From positions 7,178,732 through 7,242,731 of the forward strand of contig CM064748.1 in the NCBI GenBank assembly GCA_032717465.1: a stretch of 64,000 nucleotides of DNA, written 5' to 3'. Of the stretch, positions 54,653-64,000 are shown piece by piece. Under the pieces are notes generated by a model that saw nothing but the letters and a program-made list of their open reading frames with translations, was not told the DNA's origin and searched no databases. This DNA is from Coenobita brevimanus (Eukaryota > Arthropoda > Malacostraca > Decapoda > Coenobitidae). How positions within the stretch are numbered: position 1 is the first letter of the stretch; the number at the start of each line of letters is the position of its first letter. Position numbers and translations under genes: made by a program.

Positions 54653-54991
54653 ACGCCAAACGGTAGAGAGGTGGCCTGCAGTCCCACCGGACCCAGGTTC
54701 GAATCCCGGCTGGGGCAGGGAACAGTTTAAGGATTTGAATTTCATTAAAATCAGGCTTTACTGATCTACCAGAAGATCCGCTGACATGTCGTAAAAATAC
54801 CCCCGCTAATACCAACACACCAGTCCTGTATGAGACAGCCCTAGCATGTATTCAATATGGACGGTGGGTGTTAGCGCCGAAGTGGTGACATGTAGAGGTG
54901 TATGGTATGTAGGAGGACTGCTGGGCCTTGATAGCAGGCTGTGAAGCCTATGTCCAGAGTCGGACACAAAAAAAAAAAAAAAAAAAAAAAA
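54653..54991 (+). mobile_element. tRNA-derived SINE in unit 3
   Basis: Present in only this unit; the equivalent position in the next unit (about 59850) is uninterrupted. The head has an A-box-like CGCCAAACGGTAGAG and a B box GGTTCGAATCC at 54706-54716, followed by about 250 bp of unrelated body and an A run of about 25 at 54967-54991. About 10 bp of the target appears lost on the 3' side. Confidence 0.8.
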
Positions 54992-55099
54992 TCTATCTTC
55001 ATCCATCCATCCATCATCATCATCATCAAGATTAATAATAATATTAAAAATCATCATCATCAGCTGCAGCAGCCATCGAACTGCGAGCTCCGGTAGAGG

Positions 55100-55215
55100 C
55101 CTGCTTAGTGAAACTGTTGGGAGGCGAGTGTCAGCCACCTTGTCAACCACCTCTTCTATATAATGAACTAGCGGTCGTGCAAGTACCAACCGAATCCATT
55201 TAAATTTGATTTCAG
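55100..55215 (-). promoter_or_regulatory. Orphan histone promoter, unit 3
   Basis: TATA TTATATAGA at about 55153-55163 with intact GACAAGGTG target; no downstream histone frame. Confidence 0.63.
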
Positions 55216-55324
55216 GCCTCGGCGGTTGTATGGCGGTTGATGCAATGCTTGTACGATGGGTGATTGGTGGGTTTTGGCACTTAGAGAAAACGGCCGTGAC
55301 AGCGACAAATTCAAGAGATAACTT

Positions 55325-55382
55325 GTTCATATGCAGAGGCCCCTCACCTCGATCGAAAGAAATCTCGGCCCTTTTCAGGGCC
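55325..55382 (+). pseudogene. H3 3' end left by the H3-H4 deletion, unit 3
   Basis: Same junction near 55336; H3 stem-loop at 55367-55382. Confidence 0.87.
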
Positions 55383-55466
55383 AAAACCCTTCTTCAAAGA
55401 GATGATGACAGACCCTCACTTTAGGTTTCCATTTATCAGCTCTTGCTTTTCCGCAGCGAAGCATGC

Positions 55467-55522
<56 letters not shown>

Positions 55523-57298
55523 GAATGAACTCCAATACTTACATACAGACATGCATTCATTCATCCTCTTTTTTTTTTTTTTTTTCATTTACTTTTTTTT
55601 TTTTTTTTTTTTTGAAGGGGGGGAATATTTGCCTATTCGTTTATTTCTTTTCTTGATGTGTTGTTCACGTCGCAGTTTTTGTTTTCGTTATTTGCCTGTT
55701 TCTTTTACTTACTCATCGCTTCACTCACGCCCTCATAAAGGTACACAGGTTGGCACAACGAGAAAGGCATTCCCGCTGCATATTAGGAAATGCTCTCTAT
55801 CCGGCATGAACGCACGGTGAATTCTTCAGTTACTATGCTGGAAAAAAAAAAAAAAAAAGTGAACCTGAACCCATCGATTTTCGCCTGCAGTTGTGCGCGT
55901 GTATGTATGTTTATACTGTACCTATGTATTTGTGTGTCTTTGTGAGCATGTATGTCTGTGTGTACGGACGTATGAGGACACACACACACACACACACACA
56001 CACACTTACGGAGGAATGAACTGTACTTATATACTTACATACATGCATTCATTCATTCATCCTTTTTTCAATCATTCATTTACTTTTTTTGGGGGGAGGG
56101 GGAACTTGCCTATTCGTTTATTTATTTTGTTGATCTGTTGTTCACGTCGCAGGTTTTGTAGTCGTTATTTGCCTGTTTCGTTTACTTCCTGATTGATTCA
56201 CTCACGCCCTCATAAACGTACACAGGCTTGCACAAAGAGAAAGGCATTCCCGCTGCATATTAGGAGATGCTCTGTACCCGTCATGAAGGTTTGACAGTGG
56301 CCAGGAACCCACGGTAAATCCTTCAGTTACTATACTGAGAAAAAAAAAAAAAAAAAAAAAAAGTGAACCTGAACCCATCGATTTCTACCTGCAGTTGTGC
56401 GTGTGTATGTATGTATGTTGTATGTCTATACTGTACGTATGTGTATGTGTGTGTCTTTGTGAGCATGTATGTCTGTGTGTACGGATGTATGAGGGCTTGT
56501 GTGTACAGTATGTGAGCATGACTTAGTGCGTACGTACATGTGTAGGTCACTGCGCACACAGTACAAATGTATTTGTGCACATGTCTTGTTGTATGTACAG
56601 TACCTACATATTATAGACTGACATGAATATGCATGATACAATGTCATGCATGTATTTACTGTACGCCTGTTGAGTGTGTGGGTTGGTACAGTCGGCCTAA
56701 GAAGTGCCGGCGGAGTATCCAGAAGTTTTCGGTCAGCGATAGTGTCCATACTCTTCCTTATATCTGTACGAGGTGAAACCTAATAGGTAAAATTGTTACA
56801 AAAAACAATAAATCCATGGCCAGTTATCTGTATATTTCAAAATTATTGTAGGAAGCAATTGGTTAGTTACGATAATAGGAATTCCTAAACGGAACAAACT
56901 GATATTTCACAACTGGCGCTCAGGAAGAGTCGGGAATAATTATTTTGTGGAGTTCAAATCTAGCATGGTAGCAGGCAGTGATTTTTGGGTAGCGTAAGAC
57001 TGAACAAAAGCGAGCTTCAATAAACATTGGAAATGATTAATGATTATTTATAAAATAATAATTTCCGTTACAATACGAGGGATTAATTTCAAGTCATTTA
57101 TTTCCGTTTCCAATGTCTCCATGGACGACGACAGAAAGCGGGAAGGAGGCGTAAGACAGTAAGCTATTATAAATGTTTCGATCAACACGCACGAAAGGAG
57201 ATAACATTCACTCAAGGACATGCAGTTATTACACTGCCTTTAGCCAGTTTCCCATGAAAAAAATCTCAGGATTATTTCATATAAGACAGAGGGCTATC

Positions 57299-57330
<32 letters not shown>

Positions 57331-58069
57331 CGAAATTTGCCTACATTAGAGTCGGAGCTCCTTGGAGAATGCTACCTACTGTCAGTGTCTGATATCCTCA
57401 GTGCATAATCGATTCGCAAGAGTAATAAAATGCAGAGGTTCATAAATCAAACATTGAGTTCAAAACTTCCAAATAAGCATTTTCTGTTCAGCAGGACATT
57501 AGAGTTTATAAAAAAAAAAAAAAAAAAAAAAAAAGACTGGGAGTTATGGGCGTACTGGCCACCGCGCGCGAAATTAATACATTTCACATTCATTCAAATC
57601 GGGAAAGATAACTAAGTGTTACCATCTAATATATCACTGCCTCCTGTTATTCATTTTACATCATTATTTGCGCGATATAATATATACGTTATTTGGCATG
57701 ACGTGATGAAGGCATTGAATGTTTACCTTATATTCACTGTTTTCATAGAACGTATGGCAGTGGAGAGTGACCGAAGCAATCTGACTCTGTGCCGTCACTT
57801 CTTGGGACGACGGTACGTTGTTGTTGGTTCTCCAGATGAATAAGAAGGCCCGCACGCCCATATTTACTCTTTTATTTTGTCGCTATTGTTTTAACCCCCA
57901 GCCCTAGTTCAAAACATTTCGATTGTGCCTACGTGCCCATCCCAAACCACCGTTGCCGAAAAGAAAGAAAAAGAAAGACATGAAGGAAAAAAAAAAAAAG
58001 TCGACAAACCAGAGTTTCTGAGAGGCAAATTTGTAAGTCTGTCTTTCCCCTTTTTATCGAAAATCTTGT
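55383..58069. other. H3-H2B spacer, unit 3
   Basis: Near-identical to 50170-52869, differing mainly in lengths of CT, CA, T and A runs. No gene. Confidence 0.75.
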
Positions 58070-58702
58070 TTAGCTAGCTAACTGGCGGTTGGTTTCGTTG
58101 GTTTTTGAGGTAGGTGTTTTGTGGTTTGTGGGTGACTAGCAGCAGTATTGCAGTCTCTTGAGATCACTTGTCAGTGTATGTTGTTAGATGCGGGTACTGT
58201 TTGAGTAACTTGTTGAAGTTGGTTTTCCGTTCCCGTAGAGTTTCATAGCGTTTAGTATATAGGATGTGGGTCGGTTGATATGGCTCTTAGGCTACTTGGG
58301 AACCATCTGTGAAAATTAAGGTTGTTGTCTTTGGTGGTGTTCTTAAGCTCGTTGTAGATGTTATTACGGTGGATTTCTATTTTTCCCCAGATCTTTTTTG
58401 GCTTGACTGTGGAGTCTGATGTTCAAAGGTAGGGTTTTGGTTGTTAAGTGGATCTACTCAGTGTTGAGTGTATAGGGATAATGTTGATCCGTCGCAAATC
58501 TAAGGGCCTTGTTTTGGATGACCTGTAGCTGTTTTAACTGATTTTTGCTTAGTGTGTGAGTTGATATGGGTGGGTATTCTAGGACTGGGAGGACTAGTGC
58601 CTTGACAAGATGAGCTTTGATTTTTATAGGCTTATTTTTAAATCGGTACAGGCGGCTTAGGGCCCACGCGGTGAACATGGTGAACAGACAAGGAAAGTAA
58701 GC
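58070..58702 (-). mobile_element. Jockey-like LINE 3' fragment replacing H2B, unit 3
   Basis: Same junctions and length (633 bp) as 52870-53502; coding-like frame at 58454-58678. Confidence 0.82.
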
Positions 58703-58884
58703 TGCTGAAATCCTTTTATGTGATTGCTGCCAGATCGCAGCCCGGCTTCTGCCTCCTTCCCATTCGCGGGTGGGATGGGGCCGGACCGGGAAGACGGGTA
58801 TTTAAGGGAAGGTCACGGGCGGGTGACGCATTAGTCTTCTCCTGAAGGTCCTGCTCCAGCGACGACGACGAAGGCGATAATACC
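58703..58884. promoter_or_regulatory. H2A/H2B promoter, unit 4, H2A side intact
   Basis: H2A TATA 58799-58806, empty target at 58817-58826, decayed H2B TATA (CATAAAAG) at 58713-58720. Confidence 0.87.
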
Positions 58885-59247
58885 ATGTCCGGACGTGGCA
58901 AGGTGAAGGGAAAGTCCAAGTCCCGATCTGGCAGGGCTGGCCTCCAGTTCCCCGTCGGCAGGATCCATCGTCTCCTTCGTAAAGGCAATTACGCCGAGCG
59001 TGTGGGTGCTGACGCCCCCGTCTACTTGGCTGCAGTCGTGGAGTACCTAGCAGCTGAAGTGCTTGAGCTGGCTGGCAACGCAGCCCATGACAACAAGAAG
59101 ACTCGTATCATTCCCCGTCACCTGCAGTTGGTTATCCGTTATGACGAGGAGCTCAACAAGCTTCTCTCTGGCGTCACCATCGCCCAGGGAGGTGTCCTGC
59201 CTAACATCCAGGCTGTGCTGCTCCCCAAGAAGACGGAGAAGAAATAA
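58885..59247 (+). CDS. H2A: Histone H2A with intact promoter, near-duplicate of 53685
   Basis: 120 residues with the same G7-K9 deletion, S19G, G46D, R71H, A86V and N89Y as the copy at 53685, plus M55V. The shared set shows that the two units were duplicated after these changes. Stem-loop and promoter intact. Confidence 0.93.
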   Translation: MSGRGKVKGKSKSRSGRAGLQFPVGRIHRLLRKGNYAERVGADAPVYLAAVVEYLAAEVLELAGNAAHDNKKTRIIPRHLQLVIRYDEELNKLLSGVTIAQGGVLPNIQAVLLPKKTEKK

Positions 59248-59285
59248 ACGCTTCCAAGAAATTCTTCTTCTTCTTCACCTCCATC

Positions 59286-59301
59286 GGCTCCTTTAGGAGC
59301 C
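59286..59301 (+). terminator. Histone mRNA 3' stem-loop of H2A (58885)
   Basis: GGCTCCTTTAGGAGCC. Confidence 0.92.
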
Positions 59302-59980
59302 ACATTCGTTTCTTGAGAGAGAATAGACTTTGGCATTGCCCAACATCATCTTTGTGTATGGATGAATGTGTTGGTATACTGTATGTATGTGTCTGTCTGT
59401 TTCTATGTGGTATGAGTTGAATGCTGGCATATGTCTGTGGCTATTTTTATGTTCGGTTGGATGTAAGAAGCTACTGACATCAGTGAAGGTCGATTAATAA
59501 TATTATTATTCCCACTACTACATAGCGTCTTGTCCCGTTCCCAACTGCACCTACATAATACTGTACTGTATAATTATGCCTCCTAAATAAATGCCTGGCC
59601 GGGTGGATGAATGAAAACACAGGTGATGATGGCTATTCTCCCACCATCGAAGGAATGGACAAAGTCGTTCAGTGACAGAGGATATGGTGATGTATACAAC
59701 AGTATATATATTATCCGTGTGGTGACGACCATGGTGGGTTAACACCCCGAAATAAGAGCAATAATGGGAATAATGAAGAAAATACTATTCATTCATTTCT
59801 CTCGTTATTAGTAGTATTGCAACAACTAGTTACTACAAAATCAAAAAACAATACCACCACCATCTATCTCTTCATCCATCCATCCATCATCATCATCATC
59901 ATCAAGATTAATAATAATATTAAAAATCATCATCATCAGCTGCAGCAGCCATCGAACTGCGAGCTCCGGTAAAGGCATGC
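59302..59980. other. H2A downstream spacer, unit 4
   Basis: Same as unit 3 without the SINE; no gene. Confidence 0.75.
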
Positions 59981-60085
59981 ATAGTGAAACTGTTGGGAGG
60001 CGAGTGTCAGCCACTTTGTCAACCACCTCTTCTATATAATGAACAAGCGGTCGTGCAAGTACCAACCGGATCCATTTAAATTTGA
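59981..60085 (-). promoter_or_regulatory. Orphan histone promoter, unit 4
   Basis: TTATATAGA at about 60029-60040; no downstream gene. Confidence 0.63.
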
Positions 60086-60199
60086 TTTCAGGCCTCGGCG
60101 GTTGTATGGCGGTTGATGCAATGCTTGTACGATGGGTGATAGGTGGGTTTTGGCACTTAGAGAAAACGGCCGTGACAGCGACAAATTCAAGAGATAACT

Positions 60200-60258
60200 T
60201 GTTCATATGCAGAGGCCCCTCACCTCGATCGAAAGAAATCTCGGCCCTTTTCAGGGCC
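60200..60258 (+). pseudogene. H3 3' end left by the H3-H4 deletion, unit 4
   Basis: Same junction near 60211; H3 stem-loop at 60243-60258. Confidence 0.87.
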
Positions 60259-60342
60259 AAAACCCTTCTTCAAAGAGAGATGATGACAGACCCTCAGTTT
60301 AGGTTTCCATATATCAGCTCTTGCTTTTCCGCAGCGAAGCAT

Positions 60343-60410
<68 letters not shown>

Positions 60411-60860
60411 GAATGAACTCCAATACTTACATACAGACATGCATTCATTCATCCTCTTTTTTTTTTTTTTTTCATTTACTTTTTTTTTTTTTTTTTTTTT
60501 GAAGAGGGGGAATATTTGCCTATTCGTTTATTTCTTTTCTTGATGTGTTCTTCACGTCGCAGTTTTTGTTTTCGTTATTTGCCTGTTTCTTTTACTTACT
60601 CATCGCTTCACTCACGCCCTCATAAAGGTACACAGGTTGGCACAACGAGAAAGGCATTCCCGCTGCATATTAGGAAATGCTCTCTATCCGGCATGAACGC
60701 ACGGTGAATTCTTCAGTTACTATGCTGGAAAAAAAAAGAAAAAGTGAACCTGAACCCATCGATTTTCGCCTGCAGTTGTGCGCGTGTATGTATGTTTATA
60801 CTGTACCTATGTATTTGTGTGTCTTTGTGAGCATGTATGTCTGTGTGTACGGACGTATGA

Positions 60861-60894
<34 letters not shown>

Positions 60895-62192
60895 ACGGAG
60901 GAATGAACTGTACTTATATACTTACATACATGCATTCATTCATTCATCCTTTTTTCAATCATTCATTTACTTTTTTGGGGGGAGGGGGAACTTGCCTATT
61001 CGTTTATTTATTTTGTTGATCTGTTGTTCACGTCGCAGGTTTTGTAGTCGTTATTTGCCTGTTTCGTTTACTTCCTGATTGATTCACTCACGCCCTCATA
61101 AACGTACACAGGCTTGCACAAAGAGAAAGGCATTCCCGCTGCATATTAGGAGATGCTCTGTACCCGTCATGAAGGTTTGACAGTGACCACGAACCCACGG
61201 TAAATCCTTCAGTTACTATACTGAGAAAAAAAAAAAAAAAAAAAAAAAAAGTGAACCTGAACCCATCGATTTCTACCTGCAGTTGTGCGTGTGTATGTAT
61301 GTATGTTGTATGTTTATACTGTACGTATGTGTATGTGTGTGTCTTTGTGAGCATGTATGTCTGTGTGTACGGATGTATGAGGGCTTGTGTGTACAGTATG
61401 TGAGCATGACTTAGTGCGTACGTACATGTGTAGGTCACTGCGCACACAGTACAAATGTATTTGTGCACATGTGTTGTTGTATGTACAGTACCTACATATT
61501 ATAGACTGACATGAATATGCATGATACGATGTCATGCATGTATTTACTGTACGCCTGTTGAGTGTGTGGGTTGGTACAGTCGGCCTAAGAAGTGCCGGCG
61601 GAGTATCCAGAAGTTTTCGGTCAGCGATAGTGTCCATACTCTTCCTTATATCTGTACGAGGTGAAACCTAATAGGTAAAATTGTTACAAAAAACAATAAA
61701 TCCATGACCAGTTATCTGTATATTTCAAAATTATTGTAGGAAGCAGTTGGTTAGTTACGATCATAGGAATTCCTAAACGGAACAAACTGATATTTCACAA
61801 CTGGCGCTCAGGAAGAGTCGGGAATAATTATTTTGTGGAGTTCAAATCTAGCATGGTAGCAGGCAGTGATTTTTGGGTAGCGTAAGACTGAACAAAAGCG
61901 AGCTTCAATAAACATTGGAAATGATTAATGATTATTTATAAAATAATAATTTCCGTTACAATACGAGGGAATAATTTCAAGTCATTTATTTCCGTTTCCA
62001 ATGTCTCCATGGACGACGACAGAAAGCGGGAAGGAGGCGTAAGCCAGTAAGCTATTTTAAATGTTTCGATCAACAAGCACGAAAGGAGATAACATTCACT
62101 CAAGGACATGCAGTTATTACACTGCCTTTAGCCAGTTTCCCATGAAAAAAATCTCAGGATTATTTCATATAAGACAGAGGGCTATCGGTGGG

Positions 62193-62226
<34 letters not shown>

Positions 62227-62956
62227 GAAATTTGCCTACATTAGAGTCGGAGCTCCTTGGAGAATGCTACCTACTGTCAGTGTCTGATATCCTCAGTGCA
62301 TAATCGATTCGCAAGAGTAATAAAATGCAGAGGTTCATAAACCAAACATTGAGTTCAAAACTTCCAAATAAGCATTTTCTGTTCAGCAGGACATTAGAGT
62401 TTATAAAAAAAAAAAAAAATGACTGGGAGTTATAGGCGTACTGGCCACCGCGCGCGAAATTAATACATTTCACATTCATTCAAATCGGGAAAGATAACTA
62501 AGTGTTACCATCTAATATATCACTGCCTCCTGTTATTCATTTTACATCATTATTTGCGCGATATAATATATACGTTATTTGGCATGACGTGATGAAGGCA
62601 TTGAATGTTTACCTTATATTCACTGTTTTCATAGAACGTATGGCAGTGGAGAGTGACCGAAGCAATCTGACTCTGTGCCGTCACTTCTTGGGACGACGGT
62701 ACGTTGTTGTTGGTTCTCCAGATGAATAAGAAGGCCCGCACGCCCATATTTACTCTTTTATTTTGTCGCTATTGTTTTAACCCCCAGCCCTAGTTCAAAA
62801 CATTTCGATTGTGCCTACGTGCCCATCCCAAACCACCGTTGCCGAAAAGAAAGAAAAAGAAAGACATGAAGGAAAAAAAAAAAAAAGTCGACAAACCAGA
62901 GTTTCTGAGAGGCAAATTTGTAAGTCTGTCTTTCCCCTTTTTATCGAAAATCTTGT
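60259..62956. other. H3-H2B spacer, unit 4
   Basis: Near-identical to the other right-arm spacers; A runs at 61227-61250 and 62192-62224. No gene. Confidence 0.75.
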
Positions 62957-63552
62957 TTAGCTAGCTAACTGGCGGTTGGTTTCGTTGGTTTTTGAGGTAG
63001 GTGTTTTGTGGTTTGTGGGTGACTAGCAGCAGTATTGCAGTCTCTTGAGATCACTTGTCAGTGTATGTTGTTAGATGCGGGTACTGTTTGAGTAACTTGT
63101 TGAAGTTGGTTTTCCGTTCCCGTAGAGTTTCATAGCGTTTAGTATATAGGATGTGGGTCGGTTGATATGGCTCTTGGGCTACTTGGGAACCATCTGTGAA
63201 AATTAAGGTTGTTGTCTTCGGTGGTGTTCTTAAGCTTGTTTGTAGATGTTATTACTGTGGATTTCTATTTTTCCCCAGATCTATTCGGCTTGACTGTGGA
63301 GTCTGATGTTCAAAGGTAGGGTTTTGGTTGTTAAGTGGATCTGCTCAGTGTTGAGTGTACAGGGATAATGTTGATCCGTCGCGAATCTAAGGGCCTTGTT
63401 TTGGATGACCTGTAGCTGTTTTAACTGATTTTTGCTTAGTGTGTGAGTCGGTACTGGGGGGTATTCTAGGATTGGGAGGACTAGTGCCTTGACAAGATGA
63501 GCTTTGATTTTTATAGGCATATTTTTAAATCGGTACAGGCGGCTTAGGGCCC
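62957..63552 (-). mobile_element. Jockey-like LINE 3' fragment, unit 4, array end
   Basis: Same left junction as the other two fragments and a coding-like frame at 63281-63520, but it does not return to the promoter. After GGGCCC it meets a T run at 63553 and unrelated sequence, so the H2A repeat stops here. Confidence 0.8.
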
Positions 63553-64000
63553 TTTTTTTTTTTTTAAGGAAGTTGGGTGAAAAAAGCGAGTAGAGGGGAA
63601 GGGATAGTAAGAAAGAGGAAGGAAGGGGGAGTAGATAGCTGGTGGGCTGACCACCGTGCTTTTGTTGTATAGTGTGTTATTGAGTTAAGCTAGCTAGCTA
63701 GCTATTTGAGAGATTGGTTGGGTTAATTTGGTTTAGGTGGTATTTAGGTGGTTTAATCGTGTTGGAAGATTGAGTAGTTTGGGTAGAAATCATTGCGTCA
63801 CTTATCGGTTTTTGTTTAGGTTAGGTATATACGGGTAAAGTTTGGGTAACTAGTTTAGGGTTGTAGACGGCTTAGCGATTTTAAATCTTAACACATACCC
63901 ACTTACATACATAAATACACACACACACACATACCCACGTACACATATACATACATATACTTGATGTTATAGTTTGGTTTATTTTTAGTCCTAATATATG
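63553..64000. other. Unassigned sequence beyond the array
   Basis: Begins with a run of 13 T, then purine-rich sequence, a GCTAGCTAGCTAGC stretch near 63690, and (AC)n/CATA repeats near 63900-63960. On the minus strand the T run could be the poly(A) end of another retroelement. I recognise no gene. Confidence 0.5.

Larger units (their letters stand above)
48721..63552. repeat. Tandem H2A-only repeat units
   Basis: Three successive units start at equivalent points 48721, 53619 and 58819 (periods about 4.9 and 5.2 kb; the difference includes the 339-bp SINE). Each holds H2A, orphan promoter, H3 remnant, spacer and LINE scrap in place of H2B. Unit 1 (35503-40190) is the same but retains H2B. 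Confidence 0.9.

Noticed and set aside
48786..63552. Near-identical units as an assembly duplication artefact
   Set aside because: Units differ by substitutions, run lengths, a SINE and gene content, so they are real distinct copies, although exact copy number needs long reads.

Overview
The window is eukaryotic, most likely from a decapod crustacean (crab, shrimp or relative). This rests on the arthropod-type H2A/H2B/H3/H4 proteins, histone mRNA stem-loops instead of poly(A) sites, very long AC, AT and T microsatellites, and I/Jockey-type LINEs. Species is not determinable from sequence alone. It is a replication-dependent histone gene array that has been heavily invaded and rearranged.

Left arm (1-28040), order H2A< >H2B ... 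H3< >H4 ... orphan histone promoter> ... H2A< >H2B promoter. Genes: H2B 2754-3125 (+), H3 8250-8660 (-), H4 12966-13277 (+), H2A 21657-22028 (-). Right arm (35503-63552) has the same unit in inverted orientation: H2A> ... orphan promoter< ... H3 3' end> ... H2B<. H2A copies lie at 35569, 48786, 53685 and 58885, and one H2B at 39736-40104 (-). Every right-arm unit carries the same deletion of the H3 and H4 coding regions. The last three units have also lost H2B, which is replaced by a ~630-bp LINE scrap, leaving 4.9-5.2 kb H2A-only repeats.

Non-LTR retrotransposons occupy the histone core promoters. I name them A1 (1-1861, -), A2 (1872-2545, -), G (8699-12596, -), H (14218-20700, +), B (22102-27910, -), F (28041-28704, +), C (28714-35502, +), E (40191-42276, -) and D (42408-48718, +). 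Each sits downstream of a histone TATA box and points the same way as the interrupted histone gene. Where a full target duplication is present it covers about +19 to +29 counted from the first TATA base, i.e. the expected transcription start. This holds at four different promoters (H2A, H2B, H3, orphan) whose target sequences differ. As a result five of nine histone genes (H3; H2A at 21657, 35569 and 48786; H2B at 39736) are cut off from a TATA box by 2-7 kb of LINE, and each TATA box is left in front of a LINE.

Elements A2, B, C, D, F, G and H share a 3'-UTR made of two short hairpins followed by an AAC-like tail. Hairpin sequences differ but pairing is kept. Elements A1, C, D, G and H share a ~190-nt structured 5'-UTR domain with compensatory stem changes. 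The autonomous members encode ORF1 with zinc knuckles and ORF2 with APE endonuclease, reverse transcriptase (YADD), RNase H and a C-terminal CCHC motif, with ORF2 in the -1 frame. H is nearly intact (one in-frame TAG).

Other items: a 2,239-bp solo LTR with 5-bp target duplication and an internal 36-bp higher-order repeat (3645-5883); a tRNA-derived SINE in one unit (54653-54991); unusual substitutions in H4, H3 and H2A; and an array orientation switch that coincides with element C, whose two flanks come from different histone promoters. All element boundaries were read by eye; TSS positions are inferred from TATA spacing.
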